64,000 nt of DNA from Aliitabrizicola sp041905595. GTDB lineage: Bacteria > Pseudomonadota > Alphaproteobacteria > Rhodobacterales > Rhodobacteraceae. The notes under the pieces are model-generated. The model searched no databases. It was not told the origin of the DNA and saw nothing but the letters and a program-made list of their open reading frames with translations. The translations under genes and the position numbers were made by a program. The DNA lies in contig JAYRKT010000016.1 in assembly GCA_041905595.1 (NCBI GenBank), positions 1 through 64,000 of the forward strand. Reading direction: 5' to 3'. Each line of letters begins with the position of its first letter. Within the stretch, counting starts at the first letter, position 1. Shown piece by piece: positions 1 through 8,806 of the stretch.

Positions 1-1658
1 TCGGGCGTGACGATCGTCACCTTGATGCCCTGCTCGGCCATCGCCCAGGCGGTGCCCACCCCACGCCAGTTGCCGCCCTCGTCATAGACCACCACCGCGT
101 CGCCCAGCCGCGCCTCGCGGCGCATCACCGCCTCTGGCGACCAAACCCCGGCATCGAGGCCGGGAAGCCGCGGCTCGCCCGGCTGCCAGCGCTGGAACCC
201 CGTCTCGTCGGGAAGCGAGCCGGTGGCGAGGATCACCGTGTCGGCGGGATGTCCGGCAATCTCGTCGGCGTCGAGGAAGGTGTTCAGGCGCAAGGTCACG
301 CCGAGCTTGTCGAACTGACGCTCGTACCAGTCGAGCAGGTCGAGGATCTGGGCGCGGCGGGGCTGCATTCCGGCCAGGCGGAACTGTCCTCCCACCTTCG
401 AGGCGGCCTCGACGATTTCGACGCGATGGCCCCGCTCGGCGGCGGCGCGTGCGGCTTCCATCCCGGCCGGACCCGCCCCGACGACCAGGACATGTTTCTT
501 CTCAGGTGCTTCGACAAACCTGTCGCCGCCCCATTCCCATTCGCGGCCGACCGACGGGTTGATGAGGCAGGAGATCCAGTAGTCCCGGCTGCGGCGCCCC
601 CAGCACATCTGGTTGCAGGAAATGCAGCCGCGCACGTCATCGGCCCGGCCTTCGGCGGTCTTGCGGGCAAGGTGGGGGTCGGCGATCTGGCCGCGCACGA
701 TCGACACCATGTCGGCCTGACCGGAGGCGATGATCGCCTCGGCATTCTCTGGGGTGCGGACATGCGCCTCGGAGGTGATCTTTGCGTGTTTCACCACCTG
801 TTTCAGCCGTTCGGTGACCGGCGTCGTCAGCTTTTCCGCAAAGACGAAGGTCGGCATCAGCCGCTCGAAGTCAAGGTAGCCGCCATGGCCAACCGTCACA
901 TAGTCCACGTCGCCGGTAGCGTCGTGCAGCGCAATGATCTCGCAGAGTTCCTCAATGCTTGGCAGGACGCCGGGAAACGCGTCAGACCAGGAGATCGCGA
1001 GGCCAATGATGAAGTCCGGGCCACATTCCATACGGATGCGGTCGATCAGCGTGCGGGAAAAACGGGTGCGATTCTCAAGGCTGCCACCCCATTTGTCGGT
1101 GCGCTTGTTCGACCAGGGCGACCAGAACTGGTCGAGGAGCGAATGGTAGGCCGCCCAGACTTCAACCCCCTGAAACCCGCCTTTCTGGCAGCGGATGGCG
1201 GCTGTGACATGGGCCTCGAGCAATTCCTCGATCTCGGCCTCGGTCATGGCATGGGAGCCGTCGCTGTCGTGGTAGGACGGACCGCCCGATGGTGACCAGT
1301 GCGGGGCAAAGGACAGGTCGGAATCTCCATGCGCGCCAATATGATAGAGCTGCTGGAGGATGACGGCGCCGGCGGCCTTGACCGGCTCGGTGACCTTGCG
1401 GAAATGCGGGATCACCTCATCGGTGGAATGCAGGAAGTTGCCCCGCGTAAGCACCCCCGTCCGGTGCACTGGCATCGGTTCGGCAACGATCATTCCGGCG
1501 CCGCCAAGCGCGCGTTCCAGGAGGTAGCCAGCGGTACGCGGGCCAGGAAGCCCTTGATCCGACATGTTATTCGTGTGGGCTCCGAAGACGATCCTGTTGC
1601 GCAGTGTGTGGCCACGCAAGGTAATCGGGGACATGACGTTGGGGTGCTGGCTGGGCAT
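1..1658 (-). CDS. OYE/trimethylamine dehydrogenase-type FMN/4Fe-4S/FAD oxidoreductase (partial, 3' end outside window)
   Basis: The minus-strand frame opens with an ATG at 1658 preceded by AAGGAG eight bases upstream and runs off the left edge (about 552 codons visible). The N-terminal half is an Old Yellow Enzyme-type TIM barrel (SPITLRGHTLRNRIVFG near the start). A four-cysteine cluster of spacing C-x2-C-x3-C-x11-C (CISCNQMC followed by a Cys) fits the 4Fe-4S site of trimethylamine dehydrogenase and 2,4-dienoyl-CoA reductase. After it comes an ADP-binding GAGPAGMEAARAAAERGH fold, with a further nucleotide-binding region towards the edge. Relatives demethylate methylated amines or N-methylprolines, or reduce enoyl-CoAs; the substrate cannot be told from the visible part. 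The gene stands alone and is divergent from the porin. Confidence 0.85.
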   Translation of the reverse strand, partial: MPSQHPNVMSPITLRGHTLRNRIVFGAHTNNMSDQGLPGPRTAGYLLERALGGAGMIVAEPMPVHRTGVLTRGNFLHSTDEVIPHFRKVTEPVKAAGAVILQQLYHIGAHGDSDLSFAPHWSPSGGPSYHDSDGSHAMTEAEIEELLEAHVTAAIRCQKGGFQGVEVWAAYHSLLDQFWSPWSNKRTDKWGGSLENRTRFSRTLIDRIRMECGPDFIIGLAISWSDAFPGVLPSIEELCEIIALHDATGDVDYVTVGHGGYLDFERLMPTFVFAEKLTTPVTERLKQVVKHAKITSEAHVRTPENAEAIIASGQADMVSIVRGQIADPHLARKTAEGRADDVRGCISCNQMCWGRRSRDYWISCLINPSVGREWEWGGDRFVEAPEKKHVLVVGAGPAGMEAARAAAERGHRVEIVEAASKVGGQFRLAGMQPRRAQILDLLDWYERQFDKLGVTLRLNTFLDADEIAGHPADTVILATGSLPDETGFQRWQPGEPRLPGLDAGVWSPEAVMRREARLGDAVVVYDEGGNWRGVGTAWAMAEQGIKVTIVTP

Positions 1659-1910
1659 AGACGGCGCTCCTTGAATACGCCAAGCTAAGCGCAAGTACAC
1701 CATAGGCACGACGCGCGATGCGACGTGCAAGCAGGCTCTCATGTCGGAAATGACCCAATCGCTCCTGCAGGCGAGGGGCCAAAATCAACACGACAAGGCT
1801 TGATCGGATCGAACGAAACAGACACGCTTCCGGGATGTCCCGGATCACGGCGGACAGGGAGGGTGGCTTGGCCTTTCTGACCGAGCGTCTGACAGAGAAT
1901 GGGCGAGGCA

Positions 1911-3098
1911 ATGCGCAAAGTGGTCTTGGGGTCGTTGGTTGGTTGCGTCGCTGCACTTTGCGGTTCGGTCGCAGCTGCGCAGGACAGGCCGGCGACCGAC
2001 TTCGACTACGACGACCTCCAATCCGAAGTCCCGATCGAATCCGAGGTGTTCACCCCGAAGCTGACCTATGGCAGCCCCGGCGGAAACATCTTCACCTTCT
2101 ACGGTCAGGTCAACCTGACCTATCAAGGCTTCGATGACGGAACCGAAACCACCAGCGGACTTGTCGACAACGGCAACTGGAATACCCGGATCGGCTTTAC
2201 CTATCTCCAGCCGCTCGATGAGTTGACGCTCCGCTATCGCTTTGAGACCGGTCTTGGCCTGCGCAACAGCGCGCTCGTGTCGCAGACATTCGAGCCGCCC
2301 TGGATCGACTGGCAAAAGACGTCCTTGCGCTGGTTCGAGGTTGCCGCGGATGCCCGTGTCGGGACATTCTCCCTGGGTCAGGGAAGCACGGCGTCGGACG
2401 GTACGGCCGGCCTCGACGACAGTTTCACCTTCGTGGCCGGCGCGACGAACTCGACCGACGGCTTCGGCTCGTTCCGGTTCCGGGATGCGGATGGAAACCT
2501 CACCAATGTCTCGATCGGTCAGGTCAACAACGCCTTCAACGGGACCCGCCGCTTTCGAGCGCGCTACGACACGCCGATCTTCAGCGGCGTGATGCTGTCG
2601 ACGTCCTACGGCCGCAACATCCTGACCGACGGCGACAACGCGGATTACTACGATCTGGCCATCCGCTGGACGGGAGAGATCGGCGATATCGAGGTCCGGA
2701 CAGCGGCCGGGTACCAGTGGATCGATGACCCGGATAACGGCCTGACCCGCCGCGTTGCCGGATCGGTGACGGGTGTGCATGTTCCGACTGGGCTGAACTT
2801 GTCCGTCTCGGCCGGTCAGCAGATCAACGGAGCGAGCTATTACTGGGCACGGGCGGGGTGGAAGGCAGACCTTATCGCGGCAGGGACGACCTACCTGTCC
2901 GTCGATTACTACAACGGAAGCGATTTCCTCTCCGACGGCGCAAGGACCGAGAACTACGGCATCTACGCGGTTCAGGACATCGACTCGCTCTCGCTGAACC
3001 TTTACGCTGGCTGGCGGCGTTTCACCTATGGCGACCAGCTGGGCAATACCTATCAGGATGCCGATGGCCTTCTGTTTGGCGCCCGCTGGTTCTTCTGA
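1911..3098 (+). CDS. porin, outer-membrane beta-barrel
   Basis: Predicted 395 aa outer-membrane porin. The N-terminus is a signal peptide (MRKVVLGSLVGC, hydrophobic core, then VAAAQ). The mature part is rich in alternating polar and aromatic residues, with barrel strands such as FYGQVNLTYQGF. It ends in ...GARWFF, the C-terminal aromatic that the BAM machinery recognises. Length and composition fit the Gram-negative porin family of Rhodobacteraceae, which forms general diffusion pores. An in-frame ATG at 1899 would add MGEA in front of MRK; neither start has a strong ribosome binding site, and I chose 1911 because it gives the normal positively charged start of a signal peptide. It converges on the phosphoesterase with five bases between the stops. 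Confidence 0.8.
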   Translation: MRKVVLGSLVGCVAALCGSVAAAQDRPATDFDYDDLQSEVPIESEVFTPKLTYGSPGGNIFTFYGQVNLTYQGFDDGTETTSGLVDNGNWNTRIGFTYLQPLDELTLRYRFETGLGLRNSALVSQTFEPPWIDWQKTSLRWFEVAADARVGTFSLGQGSTASDGTAGLDDSFTFVAGATNSTDGFGSFRFRDADGNLTNVSIGQVNNAFNGTRRFRARYDTPIFSGVMLSTSYGRNILTDGDNADYYDLAIRWTGEIGDIEVRTAAGYQWIDDPDNGLTRRVAGSVTGVHVPTGLNLSVSAGQQINGASYYWARAGWKADLIAAGTTYLSVDYYNGSDFLSDGARTENYGIYAVQDIDSLSLNLYAGWRRFTYGDQLGNTYQDADGLLFGARWFF

Positions 3099-3103
3099 AC
3101 CGG

Positions 3104-3844
3104 TCAGGGATTAGGCAGCCAGCCGGTTGCAAGAACGCCAGCCCAGTCGGGCCGTCCACGCGCCGCAGCAAGGTCGGCTGCACGCCTTGGCTCATAGGCC
3201 ACGCGCCGGAATGCGACCGACCAGCCGCCCCGGACCGCATCGAGGATGGCATAGCAGGCGTGGGGAGTTCCCGCCTCGGCGCGGTGATAGACCGGATGGT
3301 CATCCTCGAACCCCGGACAACCAACCGAACCCGGGTTCACCACAATCCGCCCGTCGGGCAGCCGGACCGCGGCCGCCAGATGGGTATGGCCGCAGAGCAG
3401 AAGCCCTGCCTCGACTTCCCCGGCAATGCGCGCCACCCGCGCAGGCGCGCTTGGGGCGAACAGGCCGTCTGACCGGACGTCATGCAACCAGTAGGTCGTA
3501 TCGTCCTGCGGCGTCGCGTGGCACAGAAAGATGTCGTCGATCCTGCGCGTCGCGGGAAGCGTCGCCAGCCAGTCAAGTTGCGCGGGTTTCAGATGTGGCA
3601 GCGAATCCGCTTCCCACGGCCCGAGCGGCGAAGGACGCTCGACCAACCAGCGATCGTGGTTGCCGCGAACCGCCGGCCAGCCGAGTTGCATCAAGAGATC
3701 GGCAGTCTCCCCTGGCCAAAGCGGCCCGGAGAGGCAATCGCCGAGGTTGACCGTAAGGTCCGGCGATTGCAGTGCAAGATCGTCCAGAACCGCATTCAGG
3801 GCATCAAGGTTGCCATGAACATCGGCTAGGACGGCAAGCCTCAT
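3104..3844 (-). CDS. calcineurin-like metallophosphoesterase
   Basis: A 246 aa cytoplasmic phosphoesterase of the YfcE/MJ0936 type. The metal-binding motifs appear in the family order: DVHGN near residue 8, NLGD, GNHD, CHAT and GHTH. A NPGSVG motif follows, as in this family. The start ATG overlaps the stop of the upstream aldehyde dehydrogenase (ATGA), so the two are translationally coupled. The frame stays open upstream inside the dehydrogenase gene, but MRLAVLADVHGN is the normal family N-terminus. The substrate is unknown: relatives hydrolyse phosphodiesters, phosphoproteins or dinucleoside polyphosphates. A second gene of the same length and type lies at 54106-54846. Confidence 0.8.
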   Translation of the reverse strand: MRLAVLADVHGNLDALNAVLDDLALQSPDLTVNLGDCLSGPLWPGETADLLMQLGWPAVRGNHDRWLVERPSPLGPWEADSLPHLKPAQLDWLATLPATRRIDDIFLCHATPQDDTTYWLHDVRSDGLFAPSAPARVARIAGEVEAGLLLCGHTHLAAAVRLPDGRIVVNPGSVGCPGFEDDHPVYHRAEAGTPHACYAILDAVRGGWSVAFRRVAYEPRRAADLAAARGRPDWAGVLATGWLPNP

Positions 3845-5298
3845 TCCGCGGCCATGTCGATGGCGGAATCCCAGCCCGAGATCGCCTTGACCTCGAGGAA
3901 TTCCTCCAGCCCCCAGATGCCGCCTTCGCGCGCGCGACCCGAGGCCTTGACCCCGCCGAAGGGCGATCCCGCGCCGCGGCTCTTGCCGTTCATCTGCACC
4001 ATGCCCGACTTGAGCTGTAGCGCGAGCCGGTTCCGGCGCGCGCCGTCCTGGCTCTGGACGTAGTTGGTCAGACCATAGGGCGTGTCGTTGGCGATCTGCA
4101 CCGCTTCCGCCTCGGTCTCGAAGGGGATCATGCACAGGACCGGGCCGAAGATCTCTTCCTTCTCGATCGTCATGCCGGGCTTCACGTCGGCGAAGATCGT
4201 GGGCTTCACGTAGAAGCCGCGGTTGAAGCCTTCCGGCAGGCCGGGGCCGCCGGCGATCAGGCGCGCGCCCTCGTCGATGCCCTTCTGGATGTAGCCCTGG
4301 ATCTGGTCCCACTGGCGCTTGTTCACCACCGGGCCGATATGCGGGCCTTCCTCGTGGGCGGAACCGACCTTGATCTCTCCCGCCACCTTGGCGGCGATTT
4401 CGACAGCGCGGTCGTAGATCGGGCGTTCGACCAGCATCCGGCTCGGCGCGTTGCAGGACTGGCCGGAATTGTCCATCATGTGACGCACGCCGCGCTCCAC
4501 CGCCCTGTCGTCCGCATCAGCGAAGATCAGGTTGGCGCCCTTGCCCCCAAGCTCCAGCGTGACGCGCTTCAGCGTCTCGGCAGCGGCCTTTGAGATGGCG
4601 CGGCCGGCGCGGGTCGAGCCGGTGAAGGAAATCATCTCGACATCCGGGTGGGTGGAAAGCTGTGCACCGACACCCATGCCGTCGCCGTTCACGAGGTTGA
4701 ACACGCCCGGCGGCAGGCCCGCGTCATGGCAGAACTCGGCGAAGATCATCGCGTTGAGCGGGCTTTCCTCGGACGGTTTCAGCACGCAGGTGCAGCCGGC
4801 CAGGATCGCCGGGATCGCCTTGAGGGCGATCTGGTTCATCGGCCAGTTCCACGGCGTGATGAGGCCGACAACGCCGATCGGCTCCAGCGCGATACGGTCG
4901 TTCGGTGCGTGGGGGCCAAGCGGGCGGACCCATTCGATATGATCGAAAGCGGTCAGGAAGTTCTTCAGATGCCACGGCAGGCAGGGGGCCTGCTCACCCC
5001 GGGCATGGGCAAGGGGCGAGCCCATTTCCATGCTGATCGCGCGGGCCAGTTCCTCTTTCCGCTTTTCGTATTGCTCGAGGATGCGGACGACGGCGGCGCG
5101 GCGCTCGGCCGGGGGCGTCGCGGCCCATTTCGGGAAGGCGGCCTTGGCGGCGGCGACGGCGGCATCGGTATCGGCCTTGTCGCCAAGCGAGATGATCGCG
5201 CAGACCTCTTCGTTCGACGGGTCGATGACAGCGCAGTCGCGCGGCGTGGCCGGGGCCACCCATTTGCCGTTGATGTAGAACTCGCGTCTCTCGATCAT
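3841..5298 (-). CDS. NAD(P)-dependent aldehyde dehydrogenase
   Basis: A 485 aa aldehyde dehydrogenase superfamily enzyme that oxidises an aldehyde to the acid. The diagnostic residues are present: Asn151 in PWNWP, Lys174 in LKPSE, the nucleotide-binding FTGSTRAG, general base Glu249 in LELGGKG, and catalytic Cys282 in NSGQSC. Length is normal for the family. The start has a clear GGAGG about seven bases upstream. A perfect 14-base palindrome sits 16-29 bases upstream of the start (5314-5327) and probably binds a repressor. The phosphoesterase gene is coupled downstream. The aldehyde substrate cannot be inferred from sequence. Confidence 0.88.
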   Translation of the reverse strand: MIERREFYINGKWVAPATPRDCAVIDPSNEEVCAIISLGDKADTDAAVAAAKAAFPKWAATPPAERRAAVVRILEQYEKRKEELARAISMEMGSPLAHARGEQAPCLPWHLKNFLTAFDHIEWVRPLGPHAPNDRIALEPIGVVGLITPWNWPMNQIALKAIPAILAGCTCVLKPSEESPLNAMIFAEFCHDAGLPPGVFNLVNGDGMGVGAQLSTHPDVEMISFTGSTRAGRAISKAAAETLKRVTLELGGKGANLIFADADDRAVERGVRHMMDNSGQSCNAPSRMLVERPIYDRAVEIAAKVAGEIKVGSAHEEGPHIGPVVNKRQWDQIQGYIQKGIDEGARLIAGGPGLPEGFNRGFYVKPTIFADVKPGMTIEKEEIFGPVLCMIPFETEAEAVQIANDTPYGLTNYVQSQDGARRNRLALQLKSGMVQMNGKSRGAGSPFGGVKASGRAREGGIWGLEEFLEVKAISGWDSAIDMAAE

Positions 5299-5313
5299 GG
5301 TATCCTCCGCAGG

Positions 5314-5327
5314 AATTTGATCAAATT
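5314..5327. promoter_or_regulatory. 14-bp perfect palindrome upstream of the aldehyde dehydrogenase
   Basis: The sequence AATTTGATCAAATT is its own reverse complement and lies just before the ribosome binding site of the aldehyde dehydrogenase, in an otherwise GC-rich intergenic stretch. A position in the leader or promoter suits a repressor operator (GntR- or TetR-like proteins use such sites). It resembles an FNR box only in half-site, since the N4 spacer is absent. The rest of the 244-base gap to the peroxiredoxin start shows no other clear structure. Confidence 0.45.
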
Positions 5328-5542
5328 ATGGCAGGTTGGCTTCGGCTCTGCAAGTCACCGCCCCCGAGAAGCAAGTCACTGCCCGGCATGTCCTCTGGAG
5401 ATTGACCCTTTCGTGCGACGGGGACTGAATGGAAAACGACAGGCTTTCCAATCTTTCCTGTCGCAATGGTGTCTTGCGGGGCTAGTCTCGCCCGCCGTTC
5501 GGTTATCTAATCCCGGCGCAACATTTCGCAATGGAGACCCAG

Positions 5543-6199
5543 ATGGGACTGCGCATCAACGACATCGCCCCCGATTTCACTGCCGAATCGACGGCCGGGA
5601 CGATCCATTTCCACGACTGGATCGGCAGCGGCTATGCCATCATCTTCTCGCACCCCAAGGATTTCACCCCCGTCTGCACCACGGAGTTTGCCGCGGTTGC
5701 CCAGCTTGCCAAGGAGTTCGAGGCCCGGAACACCAAGGTGATTGGCGTTTCGGTGGACTCGGTCGCGGATCACCAGAAATGGAAGCGCGATATCGAGGCC
5801 TTTGCCGGGGTGCCTGCGAACTTCCCGATCATCGACGACTCGTCGCTGACGGTCGCCAAGGCCTATGACATGCTCCCGGCCGACAAGGTCCTGCCCGACG
5901 GGCGCACGCCGGCCGATACGGCAACGGTGCGGACTGTGTTCCTGGTGGGGCCGGACAAGAAGGTCCGCCTGACCATGTATTACCCGATGTCGGTCGGCCG
6001 GAACTTTGCCGAGATCCTGCGGGCGCTGGATGCGGTGCGCGCAACGGATGGCGTGCCTCTGGCGACACCGGCCAACTGGGTTCCGGGACAGGACGTGATC
6101 GTTGCACTGGCGCTGAACAACGATCAGGCCAAGGAGCGGTTCGGCGAGCTGGACTTCAAGCTGCCCTACCTGCGCTACGCCAAGGCGCCGAAGGCCTGA
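5543..6199 (+). CDS. 1-Cys peroxiredoxin (Prx6 type)
   Basis: A 218 aa peroxiredoxin that reduces hydrogen peroxide and organic hydroperoxides in the cytosol. The peroxidatic cysteine is Cys45 in FTPVCTTEF, with His38 in the preceding SHPKD, both typical of the Prx6/1-Cys branch. The long C-terminal dimerisation domain (WVPGQDVI, then LPYLRYA) is complete. An ATG at 5531 is also in frame, but GGAG at 5533-5536 lies six bases before the ATG at 5543, so I take the later start. A GC-rich hairpin and repeat (6218-6273) follow the stop. Confidence 0.9.
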   Translation: MGLRINDIAPDFTAESTAGTIHFHDWIGSGYAIIFSHPKDFTPVCTTEFAAVAQLAKEFEARNTKVIGVSVDSVADHQKWKRDIEAFAGVPANFPIIDDSSLTVAKAYDMLPADKVLPDGRTPADTATVRTVFLVGPDKKVRLTMYYPMSVGRNFAEILRALDAVRATDGVPLATPANWVPGQDVIVALALNNDQAKERFGELDFKLPYLRYAKAPKA

Positions 6200-6217
6200 T
6201 CCAGCGGATCCCGCGGA

Positions 6218-6273
6218 GAGGGGGACTTTGCGCCCCCCTCGCCCCCCGCAGGATGTTTGTGCAAAAGAGACAG
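6218..6273 (+). repeat. intergenic hairpin plus conserved tail, copy 1
   Basis: Nineteen bases after the peroxiredoxin stop, GAGGGGG (6218-6224) pairs with CCCCCTC (6234-6240). The next 32 bases (6242-6273) match 44592-44623 with two mismatches; the shared core includes CCCCCCGCAGGAT and GCAAAAGAGACAG. In both copies a G/C hairpin directly follows a gene stop and precedes the tail. It may act as a transcription terminator or be a small dispersed intergenic repeat; no U-run follows the stem. Confidence 0.6.
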
Positions 6274-6326
6274 ACAGGAGCGGCCGTCCGGGAACCGGGC
6301 GGCACTTTTCTTTGACGGAGGCGCAG

Positions 6327-7499
6327 ATGACACCCGATACCCTGGCACGGCTTCGGCGCGAGACGCCAGCCTGCGAGACGCTTCTGCATTTCAACAATGC
6401 CGGGGCTTCGCTGATCCCCGATCCTGTTCACCACGCAATGCTGGACTATCTCGAGGCCGAGCGGCGGATGGGCGGCTACGAGGCCGAGGCGGCGCTGGCC
6501 CCCCGGCTGAAGCGGTTCTACACCGGGTTTGCGGAGTTGCTGGGCGGCGATCCGGCCGAAATCGCCTGGGCGGAAAGCGCGACCCGGGCCTGGGATTCGG
6601 TGTTCTACGGACTCGACTGGCAGGAGGGGGACGAGGTCATCATCCATGTCTCGGACTATGGCTCGAACACGCTGTCGCTGCTGCAGATGCAGGCGCGGAA
6701 GCGGATCGTCATCCGCGAATGCCCGTCGGACGCGAGCGGGCAGATCGACGTCGAGGCGCTGGACCGCATGATCGGGCCGCGGACGAAGCTTGTGGCGCTG
6801 AGTCACATCCCGACGCAGGGCGGTCTGGTGAACCCGGCCGCCTCGGTGGGACGGGTCACACGCGATCATGGAGTTTTCTATCTGCTCGACGCGTGCCAGA
6901 GCCTTGGGCAGGTCGAGGTGGACGTGCGGGCCATCGGCTGTGACGCGCTGTCCGGCACGGGAAGGAAGTTCCTGCGCGGGCCTCGGGGGACGGGCGTTCT
7001 GTGGGTGTCGAAGGCCGCGCTTGGGCGGCTGGACCCGCCCTTCATCGACGGGCACTCGGCCTTCGTCTCGGAGGACGGCTTCAACTGGGAGCCGGGGGCG
7101 AAGCGGTTCGAGGCCTTCGAGCAAAACTATGCCGGCAAGGCGGGGCTGGCGCGGGCGGTGGACTATGCGCTGGAAATCGGCATGGCCACGATCGACGAGC
7201 GCATCGCCGGCCTTGCCGCACGGCTGCGCGGAGACCTCGCCAGCCTGCCGGGCGTCACCGTCCGCGATCAGGGGGAGCGCAAGGGCGGCATCGTGACCTT
7301 CACGGTCGAGGGCAAGCCGTCGCGCGGGATCGTCGAGGCGCTCAGGGCGCAGGGCATAAACTGCTCGCTGTCTTACGCGCGGTGGGCGCCGCGGGATTTT
7401 GCCCGGAGGCACCTGCCCGAGATGGTGCGCGCCTCGGTCCACGCATACAACACCGAAGCCGAGATCGACCGTTTCGTTGCAGCGGTGGCGGCGCTGTAG
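6327..7499 (+). CDS. class V aminotransferase, PLP-dependent
   Basis: A 390 aa fold-type I PLP enzyme of the class V (NifS/SufS/isopenicillin N epimerase) group. Asp188 and Gln191 in LLDACQS bind the cofactor, and Lys214 in SGTGRKFLRGPRGTG should form the internal aldimine. The N-terminal HFNNAGASLIP motif is the usual substrate-side loop of this branch. GGAG stands before the ATG at 6327; the frame is open further upstream, but that part lies in the repeat. The subgroup contains desulfurases, epimerases and C-S lyases such as EgtE, so the reaction is not assigned. No sulfur-transfer genes are adjacent. Confidence 0.82.
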   Translation: MTPDTLARLRRETPACETLLHFNNAGASLIPDPVHHAMLDYLEAERRMGGYEAEAALAPRLKRFYTGFAELLGGDPAEIAWAESATRAWDSVFYGLDWQEGDEVIIHVSDYGSNTLSLLQMQARKRIVIRECPSDASGQIDVEALDRMIGPRTKLVALSHIPTQGGLVNPAASVGRVTRDHGVFYLLDACQSLGQVEVDVRAIGCDALSGTGRKFLRGPRGTGVLWVSKAALGRLDPPFIDGHSAFVSEDGFNWEPGAKRFEAFEQNYAGKAGLARAVDYALEIGMATIDERIAGLAARLRGDLASLPGVTVRDQGERKGGIVTFTVEGKPSRGIVEALRAQGINCSLSYARWAPRDFARRHLPEMVRASVHAYNTEAEIDRFVAAVAAL

Positions 7500-7534
7500 G
7501 GTGGATGGCGAGCGGAAAAATCCGAAGTATTTTT

Positions 7535-7554
7535 GTCAGTATTATTGATCTGAC
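7535..7554. promoter_or_regulatory. inverted repeat in the promoter region of the iron uptake genes
   Basis: GTCAG at 7535-7539 and CTGAC at 7550-7554 flank a ten-base AT-rich centre (TATTATTGAT), 53-72 bases before the cupredoxin gene start. The stretch 7515-7560 is markedly AT-rich compared with its surroundings. The position suits an iron-responsive regulator such as Irr, RirA or Fur/Mur, but the repeat does not match a consensus I can name exactly. Confidence 0.35.
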
Positions 7555-7606
7555 TGTTTCTGTCTGGTATTCGGGGTCGCAGAGCAACATCCGGGATTCT
7601 GCAGTC

Positions 7607-7951
7607 ATGAAACGTCATCTCCCCCTCTCCCTTCTCGCGGCCCTGGGGCTGGTTCTGGGTCTGGGGCCCGCGCTTGCCGAGACTTCGGCCCTCACGGTCA
7701 CGCTGACGGATGGCGTGGTGTCGCCGCAGACGATCGAGCTTCCCGCGAATGCCGCCGCCACGCTGACCGTAGTCAATGCGGGCGCGACGCCGGCCGAGTT
7801 CGAAAGCAAGCAGCTGCGTATCGAAACCATCATCCCGCCCGGCCAGACGGCAACCGTCGAGTTGCAGCCTCTGCCGGCGGGCAGCTATTCCTTTGTCGAG
7901 GAGTTCCACGAGAATCTCGACACCGCGCGCGGCACCATCGTCGCCAAGTAA
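7607..7951 (+). CDS. periplasmic cupredoxin-fold protein, partner of FTR1
   Basis: A 114 aa secreted protein. MKRHLPLSLLAALGLVLG and ALA form a classical signal peptide, leaving about 90 residues of all-beta, cupredoxin-like sequence (EfeO N-domain type). The family signature is visible as EFESKQLRIE, a PPGQ turn and GSYSFVEEFHENL. The mature part has no Cys or Met and only one His, so a type 1 copper site cannot be built; Glu and His carboxylate ligands for iron or copper are more plausible. The FTR1 permease gene starts 24 bases downstream, so this is probably the iron-delivering partner. Confidence 0.72.
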   Translation: MKRHLPLSLLAALGLVLGLGPALAETSALTVTLTDGVVSPQTIELPANAAATLTVVNAGATPAEFESKQLRIETIIPPGQTATVELQPLPAGSYSFVEEFHENLDTARGTIVAK

Positions 7952-7975
7952 GCCCTTCCAAGGCGAGGCTTCCTT

Positions 7976-8806
7976 ATGAACGGTCAGATCATTTTCATCA
8001 TCTGGCGCGAAAGCGTCGAAGCGCTGCTGGTGGTGGGCATCCTTGCCGGTTGGCTTGCGCATGAGGGCGCCGGTCGGCGCGCCTCGCTGTTCCTGTGGGG
8101 CGGTGTCGCGGCGGGCATTGCCGTGGCGCTGGCACTGGCAGCGGCGCTCATGGGCTTCTCAAGCCTGCTCACACCGGACCTGCGGCAGAACCTGATGACG
8201 ACGATGGTCTTCCTTGCGGCGGCGCTGATCCTCCAGATGGTCGTCTGGATGCGCCGCCATGGCCGCACCTTGAAGCGCGACATGGAAGAGGGGCTGCGGA
8301 TCGCAGCGGAGCATCGCAACTGGTGGGGTGTCTTCGTGCTGGCGCTTGTCGCGGTGGCGCGCGAGGGCAGCGAGACGGTGATCTTCCTGTATGGCTCGCT
8401 TGCCGCAAGCCAGGGCGCGGCGGCCGGATCCGCCGCCCTGTCGATCGCAGTCGGGTTCGCCGCCGCCTTTGCCAGCTACCTGCTGCTTCGGGCCGGCGCG
8501 CGGTACATGCCCTGGCGGACTTTCTTCCGGGTCACCGAGGTCATGCTGCTTCTGCTTGGCTGCTCGCTGTTCGTGACGGGCGTGGGCGATCTGGTGGCCG
8601 CGGGCCTGCTGCCCTTCGGCCTACCGCTGTGGGACAGCTCGGCGCTGCTGGATGACGGGACGCGGTTCGGCGGGCTTGTCGCCTCGCTGACGGGCTATCG
8701 CGCGCAGCCTGACCTTATCACCGTGATCTCCTGGCTCTTGTACTGGGGGGTCGTGCTGCTTGCGCTGCGGCTTCAGCCACGCCCCCGCGCGGCCCGCGCC
8801 GCCTAG
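7976..8806 (+). CDS. FTR1-family iron permease
   Basis: A 276 aa inner-membrane protein with about seven hydrophobic segments. The two family motifs with paired acidic residues are present: RESVEAL in the first membrane segment and AREGSETVIFLYG in the fourth. FTR1/EfeU proteins import ferric iron, usually with a periplasmic oxidase or binding partner. Here only the small cupredoxin-fold protein is next to it; no EfeB peroxidase or full EfeO lies in the window. Its TAG stop overlaps the convergent L,D-transpeptidase stop (CTAG). Confidence 0.87.
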   Translation: MNGQIIFIIWRESVEALLVVGILAGWLAHEGAGRRASLFLWGGVAAGIAVALALAAALMGFSSLLTPDLRQNLMTTMVFLAAALILQMVVWMRRHGRTLKRDMEEGLRIAAEHRNWWGVFVLALVAVAREGSETVIFLYGSLAASQGAAAGSAALSIAVGFAAAFASYLLLRAGARYMPWRTFFRVTEVMLLLLGCSLFVTGVGDLVAAGLLPFGLPLWDSSALLDDGTRFGGLVASLTGYRAQPDLITVISWLLYWGVVLLALRLQPRPRAARAA

